Shown here piece by piece: positions 1 to 6,881 of a DNA stretch of 7,943 nt (its first letter is position 1; the number at the start of each line of letters is the position of its first letter). The position numbers were made by a program, and so were the translations under genes. This DNA is from Methanobrevibacter sp. GTDB taxonomy: Archaea; Methanobacteriota; Methanobacteria; Methanobacteriales; Methanobacteriaceae. Under the pieces are notes generated by a model that was not told the origin of the DNA, did no database searches, and saw only the letters and a program-made list of their open reading frames with translations. The stretch lies in the NCBI GenBank assembly GCA_031261945.1, contig JAISIQ010000013.1:1-7943 (forward strand), written 5' to 3'.

Positions 1-43
1 TTACTTCAGAATCTATATTTAAAGTAGTTTTTACAGTTGTCAT
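1..43 (-). CDS. Partial unknown gene, N-terminus only
   Basis: An ATG at 43-41 on the minus strand opens a reading frame that stays open to the window edge and encodes MTTVKTTLNIDSEV. An AGGA-like Shine-Dalgarno lies about 10 bases upstream, and AT-rich promoter-like sequence with paired inverted repeats lies beyond it. It would be divergent from trmI. Only 14 codons are visible, so no family can be named; the reading rests on the ATG, the weak ribosome site and the open frame. A chance ORF start is possible. Confidence 0.4.
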   Translation of the reverse strand, partial: MTTVKTTLNIDSEV

Positions 44-66
44 GAAATATCAATCCTTTTTAATTA

Positions 67-101
67 ATATGTTTTTACATATCTTATATGGATTTACATA
101 T
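67..101. repeat. Two adjacent 16-bp inverted repeats, operator-like
   Basis: Positions 67-82 read ATATGT-TTTT-ACATAT, a perfect 6-bp inverted repeat with a 4-base spacer. Positions 86-101 read ATATGG-ATTT-ACATAT, the same element with one arm mismatch. Centres are 19 bp apart. They lie 24-58 bp upstream of the minus-strand start at 43, where a promoter would be expected, so they may be regulator sites. The AT-rich background makes chance similarity possible. Confidence 0.35.
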
Positions 102-334
102 TATTTAAATATTTTCAAATATTAATTTAAATTATTATAATATTATATATTAGAAGTTTAATAAGAATAATACTACAAAAGATTATGATTATAAAAAATA
201 ATATTACTAATAAATGGTTATAATTATTAATTAATAGCTAAAATAAATAATTATAATAACTATTTTAATAAATATATTTTAATGAATATTTTAATGAAGA
301 TTATAATGAATATATGTGAATATTAGGTGAATAA
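102..334. promoter_or_regulatory. AT-rich intergenic region and trmI leader
   Basis: This stretch is almost entirely A and T and holds no convincing gene or RNA. The TATA-like sequence AAATATATTTT near 270-280 could drive trmI. A Shine-Dalgarno AGGTGA lies at 325-330, four bases before the trmI ATG. A 16-base copy of the trmI start region lies at 293-308 and is described separately. Confidence 0.4.
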
Positions 335-349
335 ATGAAGATTATAATG
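293..349 (+). repeat. 16-bp direct repeat duplicating the trmI start
   Basis: AATGAAGATTATAATG occurs exactly at 293-308 and again at 334-349, 41 bp apart. The second copy contains the trmI start (MKIIM). The first opens a 10-codon frame, MKIIMNICEY, at 294-326, ending in a TAG that abuts the trmI Shine-Dalgarno. It could be a local duplication remnant or a short upstream ORF. No ribosome-binding site is evident for the upstream copy. Confidence 0.55.
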
Positions 350-1069
350 GATGAAAGAGGTAAAAAATACTTAATAGCTAAACCACAAGACTTTCATAGT
401 GATTTAGGAATAATAAAAGAAGAACAAATAGCTAATGCCTCTTTTGGAGATACATTAATTACTCACCTCAATAAAGAGTTTAAAGTTATAAAGCCAAATA
501 TCAATGATTTTATTGATTTAATGGATCGCCGTTGTTCTATATTAATTCAAAAAGATATTGGAACTGTAATAGCTAAAACAGGAATTGGAAACAGCTCAAA
601 AATCCTCGATGCTGGAACTGGAGCAGGAGCTATTGCACTAAATTTTGGAAACATTGTAGGACCAGAAGGTCATGTTTACAGCTATGAAATAAGAGAAGAC
701 TTTGCAAAAATAGCTAAATCCAATATAGAATCATTTGGACTAAACAACATTATTACTGTGAAAAATAAAGACATTAAAAAAGGAATTGATGAAAATAACC
801 TTGATTTAGTGTTTTTAGACCTTATAAAACCTTATGAAATATTTGAAGAAGTCTATGACTCATTAGCAACTGGAGGATACTTAGCTATTTATGCTCCATA
901 CATAGATCAAGTTGAAACTTCATATAAAATAGCTAAAAAACTCGGTTTTAAAGATTTAGCTATTGTTGAAACATTAGAAAGAGAAATGGAAGTTCGTCAA
1001 CAAGGAACTCGGCCAAAAACAAGAATGGTTGGCCATAGTGGGTATTTGCTCTTTGGGCGAAAATTATAA
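335..1069 (+). CDS. trmI: tRNA (adenine-57/58-N1)-methyltransferase TrmI
   Basis: A SAM-dependent class I methyltransferase of 244 aa that is expected to methylate N1 of adenine 57/58 in the tRNA T-loop, usually as a homotetramer in the cytoplasm. An N-terminal small domain (about 1-55) is followed by the Rossmann fold. Motif I, DAGTGAGAIAL, is at 92-102; the acidic ribose-binding residue is Glu118 (YSYEIRED); VFLDLIKP at 159-166 carries the likely catalytic Asp161. The C-terminal family signature, RPKTRMVGHSGYL, is at 226-238. The lead-in IKPNINDFIDLMDRRCSILIQKDIG before motif I is also typical of TrmI rather than of PIMT, with which archaeal copies are often confused in annotation. The ATG at 335 has AGGTGA four bases upstream; the next ATG (347) has no site of its own. 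It is a monocistronic gene, convergent with the hydrolase. Confidence 0.88.
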   Translation: MKIIMDERGKKYLIAKPQDFHSDLGIIKEEQIANASFGDTLITHLNKEFKVIKPNINDFIDLMDRRCSILIQKDIGTVIAKTGIGNSSKILDAGTGAGAIALNFGNIVGPEGHVYSYEIREDFAKIAKSNIESFGLNNIITVKNKDIKKGIDENNLDLVFLDLIKPYEIFEEVYDSLATGGYLAIYAPYIDQVETSYKIAKKLGFKDLAIVETLEREMEVRQQGTRPKTRMVGHSGYLLFGRKL

Positions 1070-1077
1070 AAGCCAAA

Positions 1078-1096
1078 TTTTAATTAATAATTAAAA
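1078..1096. terminator. Possible terminator hairpin between convergent genes
   Basis: TTTTAATT-AAT-AATTAAAA is a perfect 8-bp inverted repeat with a 3-base loop, 9 bp after the trmI stop and in the 52-bp gap before the convergent hydrolase end. It gives a T run in both directions, so it could end both transcripts. An all-A/T stem is weak, and archaeal termination depends mainly on the T tract. Confidence 0.35.
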
Positions 1097-1121
1097 GAAT
1101 AGTTTAGTATTACTATTACTA

Positions 1122-1742
1122 TTATAAATTAAAAAAAGCACCTGTCTCAAACATTAAACTAATAAATTCTTCTAATGTTTCTTCACGATCCCAATCACGT
1201 TGTAATTCACATAATAATTGAGGAATAGTGATTGATTGAGCTCCTACTTGTTCAACACGTCTTAATGCAGTTTCATGCGCAAGTTTACTAGTACCTCCAA
1301 TAGCATCCACTACAGGATATACATCATAACCTTCATTAATAGCATCAATAGTAGGAAATGTTAAACAAGCCTCAGTCCACAAAGCACAAATTATAAGCTT
1401 CTTACGATTCAGACTTTTTACTCCTTCATAAAATTCACCGTCTTCCCAAGCATTAATAGAAGTCCTATCATAAGAATGAATTCCATTAAGTTCTTCTTTT
1501 AACCTATCAATAGTATCCTGATTACGACCAGTACTAACATTCACAGTTGAAAGTATTATAGGTAATCCATAAGCTTTTGCAATTTTTGCAACTAAAACAA
1601 TGTTCTTAATAAGTTTTTCCCTAGTAATTGAATTTATTGAATTAATTTGTGTTGGTTGGAAATCAATAATAACCAATGCTGCATTTTCAGGTGTTAATAG
1701 CTCATCACTAACTCCATCTCTAACAGGTTTTATACTACTCAT
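1122..1742 (-). CDS. Isochorismatase-family cysteine hydrolase (YcaC-like)
   Basis: A 206-aa cysteine hydrolase of the isochorismatase-like fold. The first strand LVIIDFQ carries the catalytic Asp27, and WTEAC at 122-126 supplies the nucleophile Cys126 with the cis-peptide motif before it. YDRTSINAWEDGEF at 91-104 places an Arg (93) near the usual catalytic Lys position, as in YcaC-like members as I recall them. The substrate is unknown; relatives cleave amide or ether bonds in small molecules, and many are uncharacterised. I chose the ATG at 1742 (MSSIKPVRDG), which follows GAGGGAG at 1754-1760 and begins like relatives. The longer frame from 1775 lacks a ribosome site and adds 11 non-conserved residues. 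The gene stands alone, convergent with trmI and divergent from the ATPase. Family call is secure, function is not. Confidence 0.85.
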   Translation of the reverse strand: MSSIKPVRDGVSDELLTPENAALVIIDFQPTQINSINSITREKLIKNIVLVAKIAKAYGLPIILSTVNVSTGRNQDTIDRLKEELNGIHSYDRTSINAWEDGEFYEGVKSLNRKKLIICALWTEACLTFPTIDAINEGYDVYPVVDAIGGTSKLAHETALRRVEQVGAQSITIPQLLCELQRDWDREETLEEFISLMFETGAFFNL

Positions 1743-1793
1743 TATAAAAACTACTCCCTCATAATTTTTTTTCATGAAAACAAATTATTTTAC

Positions 1794-1835
1794 CCAATAT
1801 AAATTATAGTTTGTAGCTTATACCATATAAAATTT
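1794..1835 (-). promoter_or_regulatory. Candidate promoter of the hydrolase gene
   Basis: On the minus strand two TATA-like boxes occur, TTTATATG near 1825-1832 and TAATTTATATTGG near 1793-1805. Either would place a start site 25-30 bases downstream and upstream of the hydrolase ATG at 1742. Which one is used cannot be told from sequence. Confidence 0.3.
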
Positions 1836-1928
1836 ATCCACCACTCAAAAAGGTTATGTCAAAAACTTTGCTGTTATCAACAAAAAACACCATATTTTTG
1901 TGATATCTTAGGAGAAATATTAATAGGG

Positions 1929-1935
1929 TATAAAA
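1929..1935 (+). promoter_or_regulatory. TATA box of the AAA ATPase gene
   Basis: TATAAAA preceded by AATAGGG fits an archaeal TATA box with an upstream recognition element. It predicts transcription from about 1955-1960, which would put most of the tandem repeats into the 5' leader of the mRNA. Confidence 0.4.
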
Positions 1936-1942
1936 TCAAACA

Positions 1943-2030
1943 TTAAATATGTAAAATAAAATACTTAAAATATGTAAAATAAATAACCTTAAATGTGTAA
2001 AATAAAATTCTTAAAATATGTAAGATGAAA
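1943..2030 (+). repeat. Four imperfect 22-24 bp tandem repeats
   Basis: Units begin at 1943, 1965, 1989 and 2011, with consensus TTAAAATATGTAAAATAAA followed by a variable A/T/C tail. The fourth copy diverges at its end and merges into the ATPase start (ATG at 2025). The repeat explains a spurious minus-strand reading frame rich in ILHI/YFTYF here. The array could be a set of regulator sites or a slippage-prone leader. Confidence 0.7.
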
Positions 2031-3293
2031 ATTATGGTATATGTAAATCGAATATCAGATGAAGAGCTTAAAAGGAAATTAGATGCCTCTGGAGCAGTAC
2101 TAATACGAGGCCCTAAAGCCTGTGGAAAAACAGAATCAGCAAAACAGTTTGCAAAAAGCATATTAAATGTTGATCAATATGAACAAGTGCCTATACTTAT
2201 GGAAACTTCGCCAAAAAGACTTTTAATTGGTAAAACACCTCGTTTAATTGATGAATGGCAAGAACAGCCAAAAATTTGGAATTATATTCGCCATGAAGTA
2301 GATAATAGAGGGAAATCAGCACAATTTATTCTAACTGGTTCAGCAAATCCTGAAGAAAGTATAAAGATGCATTCCGGAGCAGGGCGATTTACCATTTGTG
2401 ATATGAGAACAATGACATGGCAAGAATTAGGTTTTTCATCAGGAAAAATCAGTATGAAAAGTTTATTTTCTGATTCTAAAAAAGATATTGAAGTTTTAGA
2501 TGAATCAACTGACTTAGAATTTATTATTGAAAAAATAATCATAGGAGGATTTCCAACATTACTTGATAAAAAATTAAGACAAGCCATTGATTTAAATAGA
2601 GCATATATTGACTTACTTTGCGAAGTAGATATAAGTCGAGTTTCAAATGTGAAACGTGACCCTATAAAAGTTCAAAACTTACTCCGTTCTATTGCCCGAA
2701 ACACCTCAACAACAGTGAATATTAAAACTTTAGAATCAGATATTCGAACCAAAGAAAGTATTAATCTTTCTCGTCCTACTATTTATGAATATCTCGATGC
2801 ATTAAAACGTTTGATGATTATAGAGGAACAGGCAGTATGGAATACTTATATTCGTTCCTCGGCATCATTACGTAAAACACCAAAATGTCATTTTACAGAT
2901 GTTTGTCTCTCAGTGGCTGCGCTTGGTGCTGATTTTGACTCATTAATCAATGATCTTAATTTCACAGGATTTTTATTTGAATCCTTAGTAACACATGACC
3001 TTAGAGTTTATGCACAAGCAAATGATGCTAAAGTTTATCATTATCAAGATTCATATGGTTTAGAAGTAGATGCTATAGTGCAAAAATATAATGGAGATTG
3101 GATTGCTTTTGAAATTAAGCTTGGAACTGGGCAAATTGAAGAAGCTGCTAAAAACCTTCATAAAATGGTATCAAGATTAGACAAAACAAAAGTTAAACCA
3201 CCAAAATCATTAAATATAATTACAGGCACTGGAATAAGTTACACTCGAAGAGATAAAATTAATGTTATTTCCCTAGCATCATTAGGAATTTAA
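2025..3293 (+). CDS. AAA ATPase with DUF4143 nuclease-like C-terminus
   Basis: A 422-aa member of the archaeal/bacterial AAA_14 plus DUF4143 family, whose cellular role is unknown. Walker A is GPKACGKT (29-36), Walker B is PRLIDEWQ (72-79, Asp76/Glu77), sensor 1 is FILTGSA (101-107), followed by GAGRF (118-122). A winged-helix-like segment, NLSRPTIYEYLDALKRLMII, is at 247-266. The C-terminal part keeps a PD-(D/E)XK-like pattern: Glu319 in GFLFESL, Asp349 in LEVDAI, and Glu363/Lys365 in FEIKLG, so a nuclease-like fold is retained. No signal peptide or membrane segment is seen. The gene is monocistronic. The start is uncertain: ATG 2025 lies in the last repeat without a Shine-Dalgarno, and Met4 (2034) is equally possible. 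Such genes occur in multiple, often mobile or defence-associated copies, but nothing here proves that role. Confidence 0.85.
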   Translation: MKIMVYVNRISDEELKRKLDASGAVLIRGPKACGKTESAKQFAKSILNVDQYEQVPILMETSPKRLLIGKTPRLIDEWQEQPKIWNYIRHEVDNRGKSAQFILTGSANPEESIKMHSGAGRFTICDMRTMTWQELGFSSGKISMKSLFSDSKKDIEVLDESTDLEFIIEKIIIGGFPTLLDKKLRQAIDLNRAYIDLLCEVDISRVSNVKRDPIKVQNLLRSIARNTSTTVNIKTLESDIRTKESINLSRPTIYEYLDALKRLMIIEEQAVWNTYIRSSASLRKTPKCHFTDVCLSVAALGADFDSLINDLNFTGFLFESLVTHDLRVYAQANDAKVYHYQDSYGLEVDAIVQKYNGDWIAFEIKLGTGQIEEAAKNLHKMVSRLDKTKVKPPKSLNIITGTGISYTRRDKINVISLASLGI

Positions 3294-3409
3294 TTCTTTG
3301 ATAAATAATTATTAACCAAACTACAGTTTTTAGTTAAATATATTATATTATCAAATTTTTATCTCTTTACCAAATTCTATAACTCGCCTGTTAATCGTGA
3401 ATAGATATA

Positions 3410-3434
3410 TTTTTTTTAAAAAAGTTTTTTAAAA
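3410..3434. terminator. Bidirectional T/A-tract terminator region
   Basis: The 172-bp gap between the convergent ATPase and nif-like operon ends holds no gene. It contains T8-A6-G-T6-A4 at 3410-3434, which gives oligo-T on both strands, as expected for archaeal intrinsic termination of both transcripts. A further T-rich stretch lies at 3355-3367 for the plus strand. Confidence 0.5.
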
Positions 3435-3465
3435 TAATTGTAATTAATTTTTCTATTTCAATTAA

Positions 3466-3813
3466 TCATGCCTGATGTAATTCTTTTTCAAGAACAATTA
3501 TTTCTTCTAAAGCTTTTTTAATAGTAAAAGATGTTGCATAGGGTTTAATCTCTTTTGAAAGCAAGGCATCTATAGCTCCTGGACCTAAATTTAAAGCTAA
3601 TAGAACACTTACATCTTGAATTGAATTTACACTATCCATCATACTATTTTCATCATGTTTTCCATTGATACAAGGAGGATTGTTCTCTCTCGTTTCAAGA
3701 AATTCATATGATCCATCATCTTTTATTTTATATATTAAGAATCTTTTTGCTTTTCCAAAATGTTCATTAATATTTTCATTATCTGTACTTGCAACTGCAA
3801 CTTTAAAGGTCAT
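3466..3813 (-). CDS. NifX/NafY-like iron-sulfur cofactor-binding protein
   Basis: A 115-aa single-domain protein of the dinitrogenase iron-molybdenum cofactor biosynthesis family (NifX, NafY, NifB C-terminal domain). It opens with the typical KVAVAST strand (4-10), has the conserved HFGKAKRFLIY motif at 18-28 with His18, a Cys48/His53 pair in the middle, and the closing LGPGAIDALL (76-85). Family members bind NifB-co or FeMo-co and carry it to the apo-enzyme, or act as small iron-sulfur carriers. As the last gene of the H-D-K-X set it most likely serves the cluster of this D/K pair; this is inference. The ATG at 3813 has GGAG seven bases upstream. A 109-bp gap separates it from the K gene, so it may also have its own promoter. 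Stand-alone family members are common in methanogens with unrelated roles. Confidence 0.82.
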   Translation of the reverse strand: MTFKVAVASTDNENINEHFGKAKRFLIYKIKDDGSYEFLETRENNPPCINGKHDENSMMDSVNSIQDVSVLLALNLGPGAIDALLSKEIKPYATSFTIKKALEEIIVLEKELHQA

Positions 3814-3852
3814 TTTTTTTCTCCATTTTTAAGTAGAATGATTTTTTATTTA

Positions 3853-3882
3853 AGTTTTTATCAAAACATGAACTTTTATCAA
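3853..3882 (-). repeat. Direct repeat in the gap between the K and X genes
   Basis: AGTTTTTATCAA (3853-3864) and AACTTTTATCAA (3871-3882) repeat at 18-bp spacing in the 109-bp gap upstream of the NifX-like gene. They could be regulator sites for a separate promoter of that gene. The significance in such AT-rich DNA is low. Confidence 0.25.
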
Positions 3883-3922
3883 TATTTCTCTAATAACTCA
3901 AGGATATTAGCAGATGAAAAGA

Positions 3923-5266
3923 TTATAAAGGTCCTGCTTTATCATAAAAAAGATCCTCAATTAAATTCAAACCACCATCATATCCAACATAATTAGATCC
4001 TAATACATTTCTGTTAAATGAAGGGAAAGAAACAGTTACATGAGTAGTTTCTAATTCATCAGTAATGACTGATTCAAGTGAGCTAGCATATAGATTTAAA
4101 AAAGGCCTATTTTTTAATAGCTTAGTAATTTTGAATGAATCGATTTCAAAAACAATATCTGGAGTAAATTGGATTTCTTCAGAGCTTGTTATTTCATTAA
4201 CTATACTTTCCCTATATTTTTCAGGAGGATTATCCGTAATAATCACAATATCTGGAAGTTGACCCATTTCATCTGTTAAGAATCGTGTAATAGTAACTGC
4301 AGTATTAGAATCAGCAACAACACCAAAATAGACATTTGGAATATCAAATTGAAGAATATCTCCTGCATACTCAACCATACGATATACTCTGCGATTTTCA
4401 GATTCTATAAATTTTTTGAGTTTGTCTTTGTTAATAGGAAGAATCTCTCCTAATTTATTTAAGAATTTTGTAGTTTGAATAGGTCCTGTGGGTGAGCCAG
4501 GAAAAACAATGTAAGGTGTTCCAAACTTCTCTTTAAGTTTCTGTGCAGCCCTATGTCCTACCCATGGAGATAAAACTATATTATATGCCGCAGCCGGTAT
4601 TTTTTCAATATTTTCAACTGAGTTAAACTCTCCAAATAATACATTGGCTTCAATATTAAACTTTGCAAGTAGATCTTTAATAGTTTTAAGTTCCCCTTTC
4701 CAAAAGATATGTTGGTATGGAACAACACCTAATATATTCACCAAAGTTTTTCTTTTTCTATTTGCAGGTGTTAAATATTGATCTATAAGTGCTTCAAAAA
4801 ACAATTCATAACCTTCAAAAGAATTTCCTTTGAAACCTGGTGCATTAACATGAATAATAGGTGCTTTATCTCTAAATTCACCAACTATCGCATCAACATC
4901 ATCTCCAATTAGTGAAGGTACACATCCAGAGATAACAGTAAAAAATTCACCTGTTGAAATTTTAATAGTTGAATCAATTAGTTTTCTTAATTTATCTTCT
5001 CCTCCAAATATAACATGTTCCTCAACTAAACAGGAACATGGAGTAGAGGATCCTCCATAATCTCCTGGAGCATTTTGTCCTCCCCCATAGTTAGCACCAA
5101 ATAGTTGACTCATACCACATCCAGAACCTGAATGAAGAATTGGAACTCCTTCATTTAATCCAATTGTCGCTTCATATGCTCCAGATAATGTACATCCATA
5201 CCTTGGAGCTTCTACAATTCTAGGCGAACTTGATTCGTCAACTTTATTTTCAGCTTTATTGTTCAA
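3923..5266 (-). CDS. Nitrogenase-like component 1, NifK-like subunit
   Basis: A 447-aa member of the nitrogenase component 1 superfamily, expected to pair with the upstream D-like protein in a D2K2 complex. Cys25 (RYGC), Cys50 (GSGCG) and Cys115 (VISGCVPSLIGDD) match the three P-cluster cysteines of NifK; the 25-residue spacing of the first two equals NifK Cys70 to Cys95. NifN and the BchB/ChlB group do not keep this set. VEEHVIFGGEDKLRKLI (81-97) is the usual segment after the P-cluster loop, and PGFKGNSFEGYELFFEALI (143-161) matches the NifK 'PSF.GSH..G' region. The long NifK N-terminal arm is missing, and a Cys77-Ser-Cys79 pair is unusual. The start is TTG at 5266, supported by GGAGAGGA at 5271-5278. 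It follows the D gene by 64 bp. Confidence 0.85.
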   Translation of the reverse strand: MNNKAENKVDESSSPRIVEAPRYGCTLSGAYEATIGLNEGVPILHSGSGCGMSQLFGANYGGGQNAPGDYGGSSTPCSCLVEEHVIFGGEDKLRKLIDSTIKISTGEFFTVISGCVPSLIGDDVDAIVGEFRDKAPIIHVNAPGFKGNSFEGYELFFEALIDQYLTPANRKRKTLVNILGVVPYQHIFWKGELKTIKDLLAKFNIEANVLFGEFNSVENIEKIPAAAYNIVLSPWVGHRAAQKLKEKFGTPYIVFPGSPTGPIQTTKFLNKLGEILPINKDKLKKFIESENRRVYRMVEYAGDILQFDIPNVYFGVVADSNTAVTITRFLTDEMGQLPDIVIITDNPPEKYRESIVNEITSSEEIQFTPDIVFEIDSFKITKLLKNRPFLNLYASSLESVITDELETTHVTVSFPSFNRNVLGSNYVGYDGGLNLIEDLFYDKAGPL

Positions 5267-5330
5267 TTTTTCCTCTCCTAATTATAATTCTCTAAATTCA
5301 TCTTAATTTTTAATATTTAATTTTATTGTA

Positions 5331-6872
5331 TTATTTCCCTTTTTCAGCAAAATACAATGGATCTGGTTGATCTAAATACCATTGTTTCACACTTACACCA
5401 GTATTTTGCTTTGAAAGTCTTTGCAATGATTCATTTTTAAGTGATTGAAGTAAAAAGTTTCCATATGCAATTGCACCAGCATATCCTGCCTGAGCACTCC
5501 ATTTTCTAGGATCTCCCCTTAATGAATGTAATCTTGAAACAGAACCTTCACGTTTCCAAGCTCCGCCTTGGAAAGGGCAAGTTAAAGCCATATCTGGTTT
5601 TGTTTGTTCAGTGATATGAAGTTGTTCTGCTGCTTGGAATGTATTTACCATTACATTAAAGTCACCGACTTTATCAATAACCTCTTCTAGCTCATCAACT
5701 AAAATATTATCAAAGTCTTGAGCCATTGCAGAGGAGGATTTAACACCTAATTCATCAAAGAAAGGTAGCTGAGTAACAAGTCTTCCTTGTCCAAGTGAAC
5801 CTAAAACATCAATTTTTTTACCACCTCTTTCAATTTCAATATCTTTGAACTTATCTCTGATTTCCTTCAATTTAGGAACCCATTTTTTGTGTTCTTCAGC
5901 TATGAGTTTTTCAACTTCTTTTTCTTTTCCTGTATATTTAGCTATTTCTCTAAGCCATTCATCAGTATTTTGTATGCCAATAGGAGATGGATACATAAAG
6001 AATGGAACATCATAATATTGATGAAGTCCTCTTGAAAGATAATCTGTATATGTTGGGCAAATTGGTGCAGTTAAAGCTGCTTCCCCAAGTTGTTCAAAGT
6101 CTTCAACACTTGCAAATTCAGGAATCCAATTAACTCTAAGACCTAACTTACCAAGAAGTCTTTCAATCTCAATTCTATCCTGCCATGCATATGATAACAT
6201 ACTAGCTATATTAATTAAATCTTTTTGTTTCTTTTTAGGTTTTTTAACTAGATATTTTAATACTCCATGCCAAAATGCATCATATCCAGTTTGCATGATT
6301 TTAGATCTTACACCTTCACAGTGAATTGGAACAATTGATGCATTGATTTCAGGCTGTATCTCATTTACAGCTGCTTCAATATCTTCACCAATGATTCCTG
6401 TAACACATGTTGTTAATATAAAAATAGCTTTTGGTTCATATCTTTCTTCTGCTTCTTTAATTGCTTCAATTAATTTTTCTTTAGCTCCAAAAACAACATC
6501 ATCTTCACCAAGATTAGTTGTAAGCCAATTTACATTATAATTAGTTGGTTTTCCTAAGGCCTCTGGAATTGCTCCATATAATTCTTTATAACTTAATGCT
6601 GCATGAGAACAACCAACAGGACCATTAAATATTATTGCTGCATCTCTTATTGTTGAAACTCTTACCGAAAGGTAAAAATTTAAAATACATCCTCCTGATT
6701 GTTGAAACCCTCTTTCAGTACATTTTAAATTTCCTTTCTTTGCATCCTTAAGAAGTTCGCTTGCTTTTCCAAAATACACATTGGTTCCATTGGCACGTTG
6801 TTCACGTGTAGGGCAAGTGTTTTTATCTAATTCAACAATATAATCTTCAGAATCTTTTTCATTTTTTGGCAT
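5331..6872 (-). CDS. Nitrogenase-like component 1, NifD-like subunit
   Basis: Predicted catalytic subunit, 513 aa, of a nitrogenase-like reductase. Counted from the ATG at 6872, Cys62, Cys88 (NGPVGC) and Cys156 (ILTTCVTGIIGEDIE) match the P-cluster cysteines NifD 62, 88 and 154. Cys272 in ICPTYTDYLSR aligns without gaps to NifD Cys275 (HCYRSMNYISR), the active-site cluster ligand. His449 in RLHS resembles NifD His442 in QMHS, but the alignment after it needs a short insertion. The counterpart of catalytic His195 is Tyr197 or Asp198 (CEGVRSKIMQTGYD), Arg96 is Lys96, and NifD Lys426/Gln440 near homocitrate have no clear match. Val70 is kept. This suggests a complex cluster but not N2 reduction. 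I prefer ATG 6872 over GTG 6881, because that GTG lies inside the Shine-Dalgarno GGGGTGAT (6877-6884). Confidence 0.86.
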   Translation of the reverse strand: MPKNEKDSEDYIVELDKNTCPTREQRANGTNVYFGKASELLKDAKKGNLKCTERGFQQSGGCILNFYLSVRVSTIRDAAIIFNGPVGCSHAALSYKELYGAIPEALGKPTNYNVNWLTTNLGEDDVVFGAKEKLIEAIKEAEERYEPKAIFILTTCVTGIIGEDIEAAVNEIQPEINASIVPIHCEGVRSKIMQTGYDAFWHGVLKYLVKKPKKKQKDLINIASMLSYAWQDRIEIERLLGKLGLRVNWIPEFASVEDFEQLGEAALTAPICPTYTDYLSRGLHQYYDVPFFMYPSPIGIQNTDEWLREIAKYTGKEKEVEKLIAEEHKKWVPKLKEIRDKFKDIEIERGGKKIDVLGSLGQGRLVTQLPFFDELGVKSSSAMAQDFDNILVDELEEVIDKVGDFNVMVNTFQAAEQLHITEQTKPDMALTCPFQGGAWKREGSVSRLHSLRGDPRKWSAQAGYAGAIAYGNFLLQSLKNESLQRLSKQNTGVSVKQWYLDQPDPLYFAEKGK

Positions 6873-6881
6873 TTTTATCAC

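Noticed and set aside
1856..1903. 15-codon ORF MSKTLLLSTKNTIFL after an AAGG-like site
   Set aside because: It is short, unlike any family I know, and lies between divergent promoters; chance is the simplest explanation.
1943..2030. CRISPR array
   Set aside because: The units are contiguous, imperfect and purely A/T-rich, without unique spacers, and no cas genes are nearby.
1943..2161. 72-aa minus-strand reading frame
   Set aside because: It is a shadow of the tandem repeats and of the ATPase start, with low-complexity sequence and no ribosome site.
2282..2587. 101-aa minus-strand reading frame inside the ATPase gene
   Set aside because: It lies wholly opposite the well-conserved ATPase coding sequence and shows no family features.
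3760..3996. 78-aa plus-strand reading frame across the X and K gene ends
   Set aside because: It is antisense to the start of the NifX-like gene and the end of the K gene, with low-complexity Phe/Ile/Asn-rich sequence.
6873..6881. GTG start at 6881 for the D gene
   Set aside because: That GTG is part of the Shine-Dalgarno GGGGTGAT; the ATG at 6872 is correctly spaced from it.
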